NCBI RefSeq assembly: GCF_003116815.1
Contig: NZ_QDKQ01000071.1
Coordinates: 186,001-250,000 of the forward strand
Source of the DNA: Caulobacter endophyticus
GTDB lineage: Bacteria; Pseudomonadota; Alphaproteobacteria; Caulobacterales; Caulobacteraceae
DNA length: 64,000 nucleotides
Reading direction: 5' to 3'
Under the pieces are notes generated by a model. It did not search any database. It was not told where the DNA came from and worked only from the letters and a program-made list of their open reading frames with translations. The stretch's first letter is position 1. Each line of letters opens with the position of its first letter. This document shows, in pieces, positions 9,001 through 15,034 of this stretch. The position numbers and the translations under genes were made by a program.

Positions 9001-11192
9001 GCGGCGGCGCGGCCTTCGGCGGCTCCTCGGCCTCGACCGTGGCGCTCAACGCCGGCGGCGTCGGCGACGGCGGCCATATCGACTTCCGCCAGGCCGGCGA
9101 CATCGTCGCCACCGGCGCGGGCGCCTATGGCGTCGTCGCCCAGAGCCTCGGCGGCGGCGGGGGCTGGGTCGACGGCAAGTTCGCAGGCTCGGCGGGCGGG
9201 CAGGGGCAGGGCGGGGCGATCGACCTCGTGCTCTCCGGCCAGGTCTATGCCGGCGGCGCCGACTCCACCGCCGTACTGGCCCAGAGCCTGGGCGCGGACG
9301 GGGCGGGGAGCATCGCCGTGCGCACAACCGGTTCGGTGCGCGGCGGCTCGGGAACGGGCGCCGGCGCCCAGATCAGCGGCGGGGCGGCTAACGCCCTGGC
9401 CAACACCGGCCTGATCTCGGCCGTCTCGGGCAAGGCCATCGTGTCGGGCCAGGGCGACGAGCGGATCGACAACCGCGGCGTCGTCATCGGCGATATCGAC
9501 CTGGGCGCGGGAATCAACGCCTTCGACAACCAGTCGGGCGGGGCCTTCATGGCCTTCAGGACCATCGACCTGCGCGATCCGGCCGGAACCGGTCCGCTGT
9601 CGACCCTGGGCGGCGGGATCTCCACCCTCGGCGTGTCGGCCCAGGCCGTTCCCAACGGCGCGGCGACCTTCACCAACAGCGGCGACTTCCTGATGGGGCT
9701 CTCGGCCTCGCGCGCGCCGATCGACCTGGCCGCCGGCGCTGCCTTCGCCAACCTCGACGCCCTCGGTGACGCCAAGACCAACGCCTATTACGGCGCGCGG
9801 GTGATCAACACGGTCGCTCTCGACGGCCACTTCGTGCAGACGGCGACCGGTCGTTCGGTCTTCGACGTCGCCTTCGGGCCCTACGCCTCCGACCGCGTCG
9901 ACGCCACCGGCGACGTGGCCCTGGCCGGAACCGGCGACGTCACCCTGACCTGGCTCCAGGATTCAAAGCCCGTGACCCTGTTCACGGCCGGCGGCTCGGT
10001 CAGCGACAACGGCTTCAAGGTCACCGACACCCTGGCCATGGACTATCGCGTCCAGGCCAGCGGCGGCGCGGTTCAGCTGGCCTTCGACACCCGCTTCGAC
10101 CAGGGCTTCCTCGCCCTGAACGAGCGAGCGCTGGGCCAGCACATGAACTCGGCGGTCAAGGTCGGCGACAGCGGCGGCATCGGCCGCCTGATGGCTCTGA
10201 TCGGCAACCTGCAGGTCGGCCAGGAGGCTGCCTACAAGTCGATCTTCGCCAGCCTGAACCCCGAGCCGCACCTGGCCCCGCTGCGCAGCCAGCTGGCGAC
10301 CGCCAACGGCTTCTCGCAGGCCATGTTCGGCTGCGCCAACCCGACCCTGCAGGTGGACGGCAAGTGCTCGTGGGCGACCATCGAGCGGGCCGTGGCCGAC
10401 GGCGAGCGCGATCCCGACACCCTGGCCGTCAAGGCCGAGGGCGGCCGCCTGCGCGGCGGCTTCGAACAGACCCTGGACGACGGCTGGTCGTTCGCCACGG
10501 CGGTCGGCTACGAGCGTCTCGACCGGGTGATCGTCGACGGCGGCCGCTCGTGGTCGCAGGGCCAGGGCTTCAGCGCCGGCGCGGGCTTCAAGCATCGCTC
10601 TGGCGGGGCGGAGATGGCCTTCTCGCTGTCGGGCGGCTGGCAGTGGATGGAGACGGCGCGCCTTGTCGACCTCTTCACCATCGGCCGCGCCGAGTCCGAT
10701 CCGGAAAGCGGCTACATCCGCGCCGACACCCGTTTTGCCTACGTCGTCGAGAACGGCCGCCTGTTCGTGCGTCCGGCGCTCAACATGTGGGGTACGGGCC
10801 TGCATCAGCGGCGCTTCGAGGAGCGCGGTCTCGACGGCATGGGCGCGCGGGGCCTCTCGCACACCCAGCTGATCTGGACGGCCAATCCCGAACTCACCCT
10901 GGGCTTCGTGATGAAGGAGACGGCGCGCAGCCAGGCGGCGGTGTCGTTCACCGTCGGCGGGCTGTTCAACTCGACCGACAGGATAGAGATGCCGTTCCAG
11001 CTGATGGGCGCCAACGCCTCGTCCGACGCGGCCGACATCCGCACCGCGCTCGACCGTTCGGGCTGGCGCGCGGGGGTCGACTTCCAGGTGATCGGCGACG
11101 ACAAGGTCTCGGTGAAGTTCAACTACACCACCGAGTTCGGCGACCGGACCAGCAACCAGGCCGCCGGCCTGAACGTGCGGGTGCGGTTCTAG
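1..11192 (+). CDS. Giant glycine-rich repeat autotransporter, 5'-truncated by the window
   Basis: A large surface or secreted protein of type V secretion (autotransporter) is predicted. The frame is open to the left edge, and the GTG at 24 is only an internal codon, so the true start lies outside. About 3,730 residues are visible. Residues 1 to about 3100 carry roughly 49 repeats of 55-70 residues, each centred on AQSVGGGGGSGG or a close variant (AQSIGGGGG, VQSVGGGGG). Between the motifs are short hydrophobic beta-like strands and further GGxGG tracts, as expected for a passenger beta-solenoid. The last ~300 residues lose the glycine repeats, become rich in alternating aromatic segments and end in Phe (VRVRF), the usual end of an outer-membrane beta-barrel. 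A Cys pair near 3440-3450 marks the linker. The repeat family and barrel are seen; a role in adhesion or biofilm is inference. Confidence 0.85.
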   Translation, partial: AVTLSSAVTIVTDGVNSHGVFAQSRSGQGGQGGTGYIAGSGGTGGTAGQGGSVAVTNTGAIYTGKAGAIGILAQSLGGAAGGGGDSYGIIGDAGSGSVGGNGGAVLVQQAGLIQTKGKDAHGVLAQSIGGSGGNAGDAGGIVTFGDSGQAGGTGGSAQITAQSGSTTLTEGEGAHALFAQSVGGGGGNGGVSIGLVALGSGGGAGGDGGTAKVTVESGATVATKNADAHAIFAQSVGGGGGSAGVSGGLVALGAKADAGGVGGAVEVSSSGVVSTDGVDSRGVFAQSVGGGGGAASGTGGLVSLGGAGALGGIGGSVTVTTGAGGSVKTTKQGADAIFAQSVGGGGGSGASSGGVVALGGTAGGGGAGGAVIVTNGGVVETAGDKARGIFAQSVGGGGGSGGDGGGLATIGGKGGAASTGGAVTVANTGAITTKGDLSSAIQAQSVGGGGGDGGSTGGVFLTIGGGGSTGGGSGLVTVKHAGDIFTGGDDSHGIFAQSVGGGGGNGGSSVSVSAFAGVAIGGDGSLGGEGGMVDIDLSQSTITNGGSTSLVNPLIVTDGERSRGIFAQSVGGGGGSGGFAAQVSAGYGVGASAAVGGRGGAGGKGGAVDIDGDVLILTKRDYSEGLFAQSVGGGGGSGGFALSFAFAGGETAAAAFSVALGGKGGDGGEGGLVDIKSGGAILTEGKFSTGLVAQSVGGGGGNGGYTVSFSGAGAGVASASAAVGVGGSGGKGGKGGVVDVDFDGAITTGDDDSIGALIQSVGGGGGGGGFNVSGAIAVAGTAGVGASAGVGGSGGDGGFGDAATGRIGGDVTTGGKRSTAVIVQSVGGGGGSGGFNVAGSIGGAGTAGVGVSVGIGGAGGGGGDAGTAAGTVEGDIHTKGDQSGGLLVQSVGGGGGSGGFNVSGAIGVGQTAGAGISVGVGGAGGGGGDGKLVIASMTGDTLTEGADADGVVAQSIGGGGGAGGFNVSGSIGGAATAAGGISVGVGGSGGDGGKGGEVRLDVVGTTATKGAHSDAIIAQSVGGGGGSGGFSVAAGIGVSANGAGTVSVAVGGSGGKGGDADIVTLKVNDGAVDPLGDLIAAVTEGDGARAVVAQSVGGGGGAGGFTIAGGFSAAKNGAGNIGVGVGGGGGDGGDGKAVTGKITGDVGTKGADASGVLVQSVGGGGGSGGFNVTGGIAASKTVAGNILVGVGGLGGKGGDAGKVDGGVTGDIVTVGDRAFGASYQSLGGGGGAGAFNITGGISLAASGGGSGTLGVGVGGFGGDGGKAGEVDATLTGNISTKGDDAHGALLQSVGGGGGSGGFNVTGLVNASQGANGAIGFGLGGFGGGGGGADIVKGVLTGNVATEGDGSFGAMLQSLGGGGGNGGINVSGSVALSASSNAAVAIGLGVGGFGGGGGDARDVTGTVTGRYQTSGDEADGVVAQSIGGGGGSGGLNVSGAVAVSAGTAGTGSVGIGGFGGAGGGSGAVTLTRVGDTLTDGANSDGIIAQSVAGGGGQGGINVAGGLSATTKGGAGSFGFGLGGFGGDGGDAGDVKASVTGNVWAQGLESDVTTPQQVVKIPLLGSEFEFIIPADRTRLNGSNGVVVQSVGGGGGSGGLNVTGQLSLTKPGGSSSARAISLGVGGFGGAGGDAGKVDLAIAGPAADHVQVTAVGDDRYAAVAQSIGGGGGAGGINVSGGLAMDGQLVAGVGGFGGDGGLGKDVKADVTANLFAAGDRSRGLMAQSIGGGGGAGGINISGGISADTSGDEPSVVFGIGGFGGAGNISGDVTVSQDGQVWVEGVDAIGVLVQSVAGGGGSGGLNVAADVNMGKSTSSSNGFAIAVGVGGKGGTGADAGDVSLNSLGDVIINARLKANPIAGEDTLEAVDFTGGAKGVLVQSIGGGGGVGGVSATGAIAPSGNPVALGVGGSGGSGGDAGTVTVVRGYADDGSVEARLIRTFGDDSSGLVAQSIGGGGGSAGMNFTIAATVANKTDNPVAAIITVGGDGAGAGSGKKVDVAHAGNIVTDGAHSDGLMAQSVGGGGGSGNFNIGAGVLKDASALNMAIGGATGAAGDGGEVTVDHLGTIVTKGDNSVGLRAQSIGGGGGNTGLDMAMGPLNRNEVNITIGRIGGSGGVGGKVDVTSKGAIDTTGDESSAIFAQSVGGGGGASSATTVSITGTRGQGENAESFGGAISVGLDGGLGAKGGDVKVDVEGALTTRGDDARGIFAQSLGGGGGVGGGASNTIVRASAAAAVGVGGKGGVGAISGKVEVDSDATIVTEGARSDGILAQAIGGGGGLGGMTRTIAFQVGGAPSGTTTRTATVSVGGDGGSGAVGGAVEVASSGVIYTKGDDAFGVRAQSIGGGGGIGGAVLQVRAQGTNSNDSFDLNIGGSGGTGGAGGAVEVLNTGLIVTEGRGAAGISANSIGGGGGDGGIVVDVVGGYTGADKQSHRYVMNIGGSGGDGGTGGDVTVTNRALAGVKDSGAISTSGERAYGVFAQSLGGGGGNGSTILSLTALKSGENSASIGLNIGGIGGSGNAGGKVVVDNAGLIQTTGADAYGVLAQSIGGGGGNGGMVIAANLLIGALGNAPLVSLGGLGGDGGDGGEVIVTNSGRILTTGARAHGIVAQSIGGGGGDAQMAFSLTGEAKSLILSNALAATVGAVGGGSGGQGGAVTVNHSGDITVLGDGAMAIKAESINGGGGTLGLDFSGIIGLPGQPYLKPDGSTGRVDPMVVAKAGAENVSSAAGGLVTVKTTGTFGAAGKNGVASFAQSIGGGGGAIDLNLLLSGQLDEVNVDAPVATQVQLGLGGSGGQDVGGGTLVSEHAGQIVTTGVNTAGVLAQSIGGGGGRASGDIAVPAGALLGATTLTLGGQNQTDAAGGAVTRIQGGAVTTTAASASGAILQSIGGGGGSAGVNLTGAGSTGATVVAALGAQGGSGLSGGDVTGVFTGGVTTVGDHALGLVVQSIGAGGGEVHVTGSPKLTVALGATGGTAGDGGDVTLANTGAVYTAGAGAHGVFLQSVGGGGGAAFGGSSASTVALNAGGVGDGGHIDFRQAGDIVATGAGAYGVVAQSLGGGGGWVDGKFAGSAGGQGQGGAIDLVLSGQVYAGGADSTAVLAQSLGADGAGSIAVRTTGSVRGGSGTGAGAQISGGAANALANTGLISAVSGKAIVSGQGDERIDNRGVVIGDIDLGAGINAFDNQSGGAFMAFRTIDLRDPAGTGPLSTLGGGISTLGVSAQAVPNGAATFTNSGDFLMGLSASRAPIDLAAGAAFANLDALGDAKTNAYYGARVINTVALDGHFVQTATGRSVFDVAFGPYASDRVDATGDVALAGTGDVTLTWLQDSKPVTLFTAGGSVSDNGFKVTDTLAMDYRVQASGGAVQLAFDTRFDQGFLALNERALGQHMNSAVKVGDSGGIGRLMALIGNLQVGQEAAYKSIFASLNPEPHLAPLRSQLATANGFSQAMFGCANPTLQVDGKCSWATIERAVADGERDPDTLAVKAEGGRLRGGFEQTLDDGWSFATAVGYERLDRVIVDGGRSWSQGQGFSAGAGFKHRSGGAEMAFSLSGGWQWMETARLVDLFTIGRAESDPESGYIRADTRFAYVVENGRLFVRPALNMWGTGLHQRRFEERGLDGMGARGLSHTQLIWTANPELTLGFVMKETARSQAAVSFTVGGLFNSTDRIEMPFQLMGANASSDAADIRTALDRSGWRAGVDFQVIGDDKVSVKFNYTTEFGDRTSNQAAGLNVRVRF

Positions 11193-11353
11193 GGGCGACG
11201 GCTTTGGGAGGGCGCCGTTTCGGCACGGCTCCTCCCGAAGTTGTCCCCAAAGGTGCGACATCCGGGGCACAGTCGGGTTTAATTGACGCTGCGGCGCGCA
11301 ACGCTCTGGCGGCGCAGCGGCTTGATCTCCATGTGGGGGCTCGAAGGACCCCC

Positions 11354-12046
11354 ATGGACAACTTGCTTCAATCCGTCGCCGCTTTCGTCACCGAGCACCA
11401 GAGCTGGGCGGGCTTGATCCTTGGGGCCCTGACCTTCGCCGAATCTCTCGTGCTGATCGGCGCCTTCGTGCCGGCGACGGCACTGATGCTGCTGGCCGGC
11501 ACCCTGATCGGCGGCGGCGTGCTCGATCCGTTCGAAGTGCTGCTGTGGTGCACCATCGGCGCCGTGCTGGGCGACGCGGTCTCCTACGCCCTGGGCCGGC
11601 GGCTGGGTCCGCGCGTCCTGCGCATCCCGGCCTTCCGCGATCACCGCCGCACCATCGCCCGCACCCGGCTGTTCAACCGCCGCTTCGGCGTCGCCTCGAT
11701 CTTCATCGGCCGCTTCTTCGGTCCATTGCGCGCCTTCGTGCCGATCATGGCCGGCATCCTGCAGATGAAGTCCTGGACCTTCCAGACCGCCAACTTCCTG
11801 TCGGCCATCGTCTGGATCGCCAGTCTGCTGGCCCCCGGTTACCTGGCCGCCCGTAGCCTGTCGGGCGTCAGCCTGGAACTGGGCCTGGCCATCTCGGCCG
11901 GCGTGGCCCTGACCGTGCTCGGAGTGGTCGTCGCCTGGCGCTTCGCCGCCTCGCGTCGCAGCGTGGCCGCCGCCAAGGCCAAGGCCGCCTCGGCACAGGT
12001 CGAGAGCGGTGTCCAGGTCGTCGAGCTGAAGCCCAAGCGCGCCTGA
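11354..12046 (+). CDS. DedA-family inner-membrane protein
   Basis: A 230-residue integral membrane protein of the DedA/SNARE-associated family, now viewed as undecaprenyl-phosphate or phospholipid transporters. The N-terminal region has the typical FAESLVLIGAFVPATALML segment with the acidic residue and proline. The middle has GDAVSYALGRRLG and the conserved FIGRFFGPLRAFVPIMAGI stretch with family arginines. The C-terminus has two hydrophobic spans followed by a basic tail. ATG 11354 was chosen because a longer open frame begins far upstream inside the autotransporter gene and lacks homology-like sequence. The gap to the autotransporter is about 160 bp, so separate transcription is likely. 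Substrate is not known from sequence. Confidence 0.88.
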   Translation: MDNLLQSVAAFVTEHQSWAGLILGALTFAESLVLIGAFVPATALMLLAGTLIGGGVLDPFEVLLWCTIGAVLGDAVSYALGRRLGPRVLRIPAFRDHRRTIARTRLFNRRFGVASIFIGRFFGPLRAFVPIMAGILQMKSWTFQTANFLSAIVWIASLLAPGYLAARSLSGVSLELGLAISAGVALTVLGVVVAWRFAASRRSVAAAKAKAASAQVESGVQVVELKPKRA

Positions 12047-12048
12047 GG

Positions 12049-12261
12049 CTAGGCGGCCGCGCCGGCCGTCAGCCAGCGACCGACCAGACGGCCGCCGCGA
12101 TCGTGAATCCTGACCTCGGTGGGCGCCAGGGCGTCCTGCGCCAGCTTGCGCGCGCGCCGCTCGGCTTCCCCGCCGCCGGCGAAATGCAGGACCTCTCCGG
12201 TGTCGTGAATCCTCACGCACCAGCCGCCTTCGCACGGAACGACATCGACGACCCCTGGCAT
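12049..12261 (-). CDS. Small DUF2188-like protein
   Basis: A 70-residue protein, convergent with the DedA gene and two bases from its stop. The pattern (VVPCEGGWCVR near the start, an Ala/Arg-rich helix with ERRARKLAQDA, then VRIHDRGGRLVGRW at the end) matches the short beta-beta-alpha-beta DUF2188 fold. No biochemical function is established for this family. The assignment rests on pattern resemblance only, though the compact complete frame with ATG start supports a real gene. Confidence 0.6.
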   Translation of the reverse strand: MPGVVDVVPCEGGWCVRIHDTGEVLHFAGGGEAERRARKLAQDALAPTEVRIHDRGGRLVGRWLTAGAAA

Positions 12262-12371
12262 GTCGTACCCCTTCGATACGCTGAACTCGGGCTGCCAAAC
12301 GCCGGTCTCGGGAAAGGGTTCACCGCAGCGTTCACCCTATTTGCGACGAAGTATTTCCAAGGGCTGGCGTT

Positions 12372-12382
12372 TTGTCTGAGCT
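12372..12382 (-). promoter_or_regulatory. Candidate FadR/GntR operator upstream of the GH2 gene
   Basis: Read on the minus strand this is AGCTCAGACAA. The half CAGACAA is identical to four other sites in the locus; the left half matches the FadR consensus TNGTNNNACNA less well. It lies about 70 bp before the GH2 start, within an AT-rich stretch (12386-12410) that could hold the promoter. It is the weakest of the five sites. Confidence 0.45.
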
Positions 12383-12448
12383 TTCATAAAATGATATAAA
12401 GTACCAAAATATGGGATTCGCCTCGACGCGAATTCCAGGGAGAAAACT

Positions 12449-14872
12449 ATGGCTCATTCCTTGACGCGCGGCGTCTCGCGCCTGGCCCTGGCGGCCGTTC
12501 TTGGCCTCTGCGCCCTGCCGGCCTTCGCGGCCGACCGCCTGACGACGCCGCTGGCCGACGGCTGGACCTTCTTCCAGGGCGACCCCGAGGGCGCCGAGAC
12601 GGCGGCCTTCAACGACAGCGGCTGGACCAAGGTCTCTGTGCCGCACGACTGGGCCATCAGCGGGCCGTTCAACATCAAGGCCCGCGCCGGCGGGGCGGGC
12701 GGCTTCCTGCCCACCGGCATCGGCTGGTATCGCAAGACCCTCGACGTCAAGCCGCCCACGCCCGGTCGCCGAATCTATGTCGAGCTCGATGGCGTGATGG
12801 AGCGTAGCGGCGTCTGGATCAACGGCCATCACCTGGGGCATCGCCCCAGCGGCTATGTGGCCCTGCGCTATGACATCACCGACTTCATCAAGGCCGATGG
12901 GTCGAACGTCCTGGCCGTGCGGGCCGACACCGAGCACGCCCCGTCCTCGCGCTGGTACGCGGGCTCGGGCGTCTACGGCAAGGTCCGCCTGATCGAGAGC
13001 GCCGCCCAGCACGTCGAGCAGGGCGGGGCGTTCGTCAGCGTCACCAGGATCGCCGAGGGCAGGGCCACGGCCGATATCGCCGTCGACGTGGTCAATGACG
13101 CCAACCGCGCCGCCAAGGCCGGTATCGAGGTCGTGCTGCGCGATCCGGCCGGCAAGGAGGTCGCCCGCGGCGCCGTGCCCGCCGTCGCCATCGATCCGGC
13201 CCGCACCGAGACCCTGAAGCTCTCGCTCGACATCGCCGCGCCCAGGCGCTGGGACATCGAGACGCCTAACCTCTATCGCGCCGAGATCCGCGTGGTGGGC
13301 GAGGGCGGGCAGGGCCTCGACGCCGAGACCGTGCCCTTCGGCGTGCGCGAGGCGGCGTTCAAGGCCGACAGCGGCTTCTCGCTGAACGGCAGGAACATCA
13401 AGCTCAAGGGCGTGGCCCTGCACATGGACGGCGGCGCGGTCGGCGCGGCCGTGCCGATGGATGTCTGGCGCCAGCGCCTGGCGGCCCTGAAGGCCCAGGG
13501 CGTCAACGCCATCCGCACCGCCCACAACCCGCCGTCGCCCGGGTTCCTCGACCTCTGCGACCAGATGGGCTTCGTGGTCATGGACGAGCTGTTCGACCAG
13601 TGGAACGTCTCCAAGACCCCTGGCGACTACCACCTGTTCTTCAGCGACTGGCACAAGCGCGACGCCCGCGACATGGTCCGCCGCGACCGCAACCACCCCA
13701 GCATCGTCCTCTGGAGCGCCGGCAACGAGATCCATGACACGGCCTATCCGGTGCAGGCCAAGGCGGCCCTGACCAGCCTGCTGAACGTCATGCACGCCAC
13801 TGATCCGACCCGGCCGGTGACCATGGGCCTGTTCCGTCCCAACGTGACCGGTGACTACCAGAACGGCTTCGCCGACATGCTCGACGTGGTGGGCCAGAAC
13901 TATCGCGAGAACGAGCTGATCGCCGCCCACAAGCAGAATCCGGCCCGGATCATCGTCGGCACCGAGAACAGCAAGACCCGCACCTCCTGGGTCGCCGTGC
14001 GCGACTACCCGGCCTATTCGGGCATGTTCCTGTGGACCGGCATTGACTACCTCGGCGAGGCCGACCGCAGCGGCTGGCCCAACATCGACAACCCGGCCGG
14101 CATCGTCGATCGCACCGGCGCGCTGAAGATCGTCGGCATGCAGCGGGCCTCGTGGTGGTCGGAGAAGCCGGTGCTGCACGTGGTGCGCAACGCCATGCCC
14201 GCCGCCCCGCCGCCGTCCTCGGACGGCGCTGGCCCGGCGCCGGCCCTGCCGACCATGGTCGCCGTCGCCACCCCGCCGCCCAAGGTCGCCATCTTCGACG
14301 ACTGGACCCCTTCGGACCTGGCGCCGCACGAGGAGACCATCGAGGTCTATTCCAACTGCGCCAGCGTCGACGTCGCCCTTAACGGCCGCTGGCTGGGCGC
14401 CAAGCCGCTGCCGGCCGACGCCTCGCCGCGCCAGTGGGCCGTCACCTTCGCGCCGGGCGAGGTCAAGGCCGCCTGCCGTGATCCGGGCGTCAAGCTGGAG
14501 GACGTGCTGCGCACCGCTGGCAAGCCCGCCCGCATCGAACTGGCCGCCGATGGAGACAAGGTGGGCAGGAGCTTCGACGACCTGGCCTTCGTTCGCGCCC
14601 GGGTGGTCGACGCCAAGGGCGTCGTGGTGCCGTCGGCGGCTGACGCCATCACCTTCCAGGTCTCGGGCGCGGGCGCCTTCGTGGCCGCCGACAACGCCGC
14701 TCCCACCGACCATACGGCCTTCGCCTCGTCGACTCGCAAGGCCTGGCAGGGCAAGGCCGTGGCGCTCGTGCGCGGGGCGGGCGAGGGGGCTTGGCTGACG
14801 GTCACCGCCACCGCGCCGGGGCTTGTCGCGGGCAAGGCGTCGCTGAAGGTGGTTAGCGAGCGCGCTCAGTGA
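12449..14872 (+). CDS. Secreted GH2 family glycosidase (beta-galactosidase type)
   Basis: An exported glycoside hydrolase of 807 residues. Residues 1-27 form a signal peptide ending AFA. An N-terminal jelly-roll sugar-binding domain (with SVPHDWAISGPF and WINGHHLGHRPSGY) and an immunoglobulin-like domain precede a TIM barrel. The barrel contains NAIRTAHNPPSPGFLDLCDQ, the acid/base motif SAGNEI with Glu427 and the probable nucleophile Glu506 in IVGTENS. A C-terminal beta domain of DUF4982 type (EVYSNCASVDVALNGRWLG) follows. The start is supported by AGGGAGA 8 bases before ATG. GH2 proteins of this layout act as beta-galactosidases or related exo-enzymes; neighbours for arabinose use suggest arabinogalactan or hemicellulose side chains, so substrate is uncertain. 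A strong terminator at 15001-15031 lies downstream. Confidence 0.88.
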   Translation: MAHSLTRGVSRLALAAVLGLCALPAFAADRLTTPLADGWTFFQGDPEGAETAAFNDSGWTKVSVPHDWAISGPFNIKARAGGAGGFLPTGIGWYRKTLDVKPPTPGRRIYVELDGVMERSGVWINGHHLGHRPSGYVALRYDITDFIKADGSNVLAVRADTEHAPSSRWYAGSGVYGKVRLIESAAQHVEQGGAFVSVTRIAEGRATADIAVDVVNDANRAAKAGIEVVLRDPAGKEVARGAVPAVAIDPARTETLKLSLDIAAPRRWDIETPNLYRAEIRVVGEGGQGLDAETVPFGVREAAFKADSGFSLNGRNIKLKGVALHMDGGAVGAAVPMDVWRQRLAALKAQGVNAIRTAHNPPSPGFLDLCDQMGFVVMDELFDQWNVSKTPGDYHLFFSDWHKRDARDMVRRDRNHPSIVLWSAGNEIHDTAYPVQAKAALTSLLNVMHATDPTRPVTMGLFRPNVTGDYQNGFADMLDVVGQNYRENELIAAHKQNPARIIVGTENSKTRTSWVAVRDYPAYSGMFLWTGIDYLGEADRSGWPNIDNPAGIVDRTGALKIVGMQRASWWSEKPVLHVVRNAMPAAPPPSSDGAGPAPALPTMVAVATPPPKVAIFDDWTPSDLAPHEETIEVYSNCASVDVALNGRWLGAKPLPADASPRQWAVTFAPGEVKAACRDPGVKLEDVLRTAGKPARIELAADGDKVGRSFDDLAFVRARVVDAKGVVVPSAADAITFQVSGAGAFVAADNAAPTDHTAFASSTRKAWQGKAVALVRGAGEGAWLTVTATAPGLVAGKASLKVVSERAQ

Positions 14873-14913
14873 ACATGTTCTGCGACAAAGCGTCACTTTC
14901 GTACGGTTGGGGG

Positions 14914-14941
14914 TTGAAAACCCAGCTGGTAGCGCTAACTA
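14914..14941 (+). promoter_or_regulatory. Sigma70-like promoter overlapped by a LacI-type operator
   Basis: TTGAAA (14914-14919) and TAACTA (14936-14941) are 16 bp apart. The perfect palindrome TAGCGCTA (14930-14937) within TGGTAGCGCTAAC overlaps the -10 element. Operators with a central CGCT/AGCG core are typical of LacI-family repressors, and a similar core is recalled for the Caulobacter xylose repressor. It faces no protein gene on the plus strand, only the candidate small RNA. Confidence 0.5.
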
Positions 14942-14947
14942 CAACCC

Positions 14948-15031
14948 CGTGAGGCGCGAGCGCCTCTGCCCTTCCTGGGCGTTTCCTCCCTAATGAACTA
15001 AGCCCGGCGGGTAACCGCCGGGCTTCTTTTT
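14948..15031 (+). ncRNA. Candidate small RNA with two stem-loops, C-rich linker and terminator
   Basis: About 84 nt between convergent genes. It begins one turn after a promoter with operator at 14914-14941. Stem 1 is GAGGCG/CGCCTC with a CGAG loop (14951-14966). Stem 2 is GCCC/GGGC with a TTCCT loop (14968-14980). The linker 14981-15000 carries TTTCCTCCCTAATG, which could pair with Shine-Dalgarno sequences. The 3' end is a 10-bp GC-rich hairpin followed by TTCTTTTTT. No Met-led frame of useful length is present. Alternatively the 3' part is only the read-through terminator of the GH2 gene, but the separate promoter-like element and ordered hairpins argue for an independent transcript. Confidence 0.5.
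15001..15031 (+). terminator. Rho-independent terminator
   Basis: Stem AGCCCGGCGG (15001-15010), loop GTAA, stem CCGCCGGGCT (15015-15024), then TTCTTTTTT. It ends transcription rightward from the GH2 gene and from the candidate small RNA. The minus strand has no T-run on the other side, so it does not obviously serve galM. Confidence 0.85.
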
Positions 15032-15034
15032 TGT

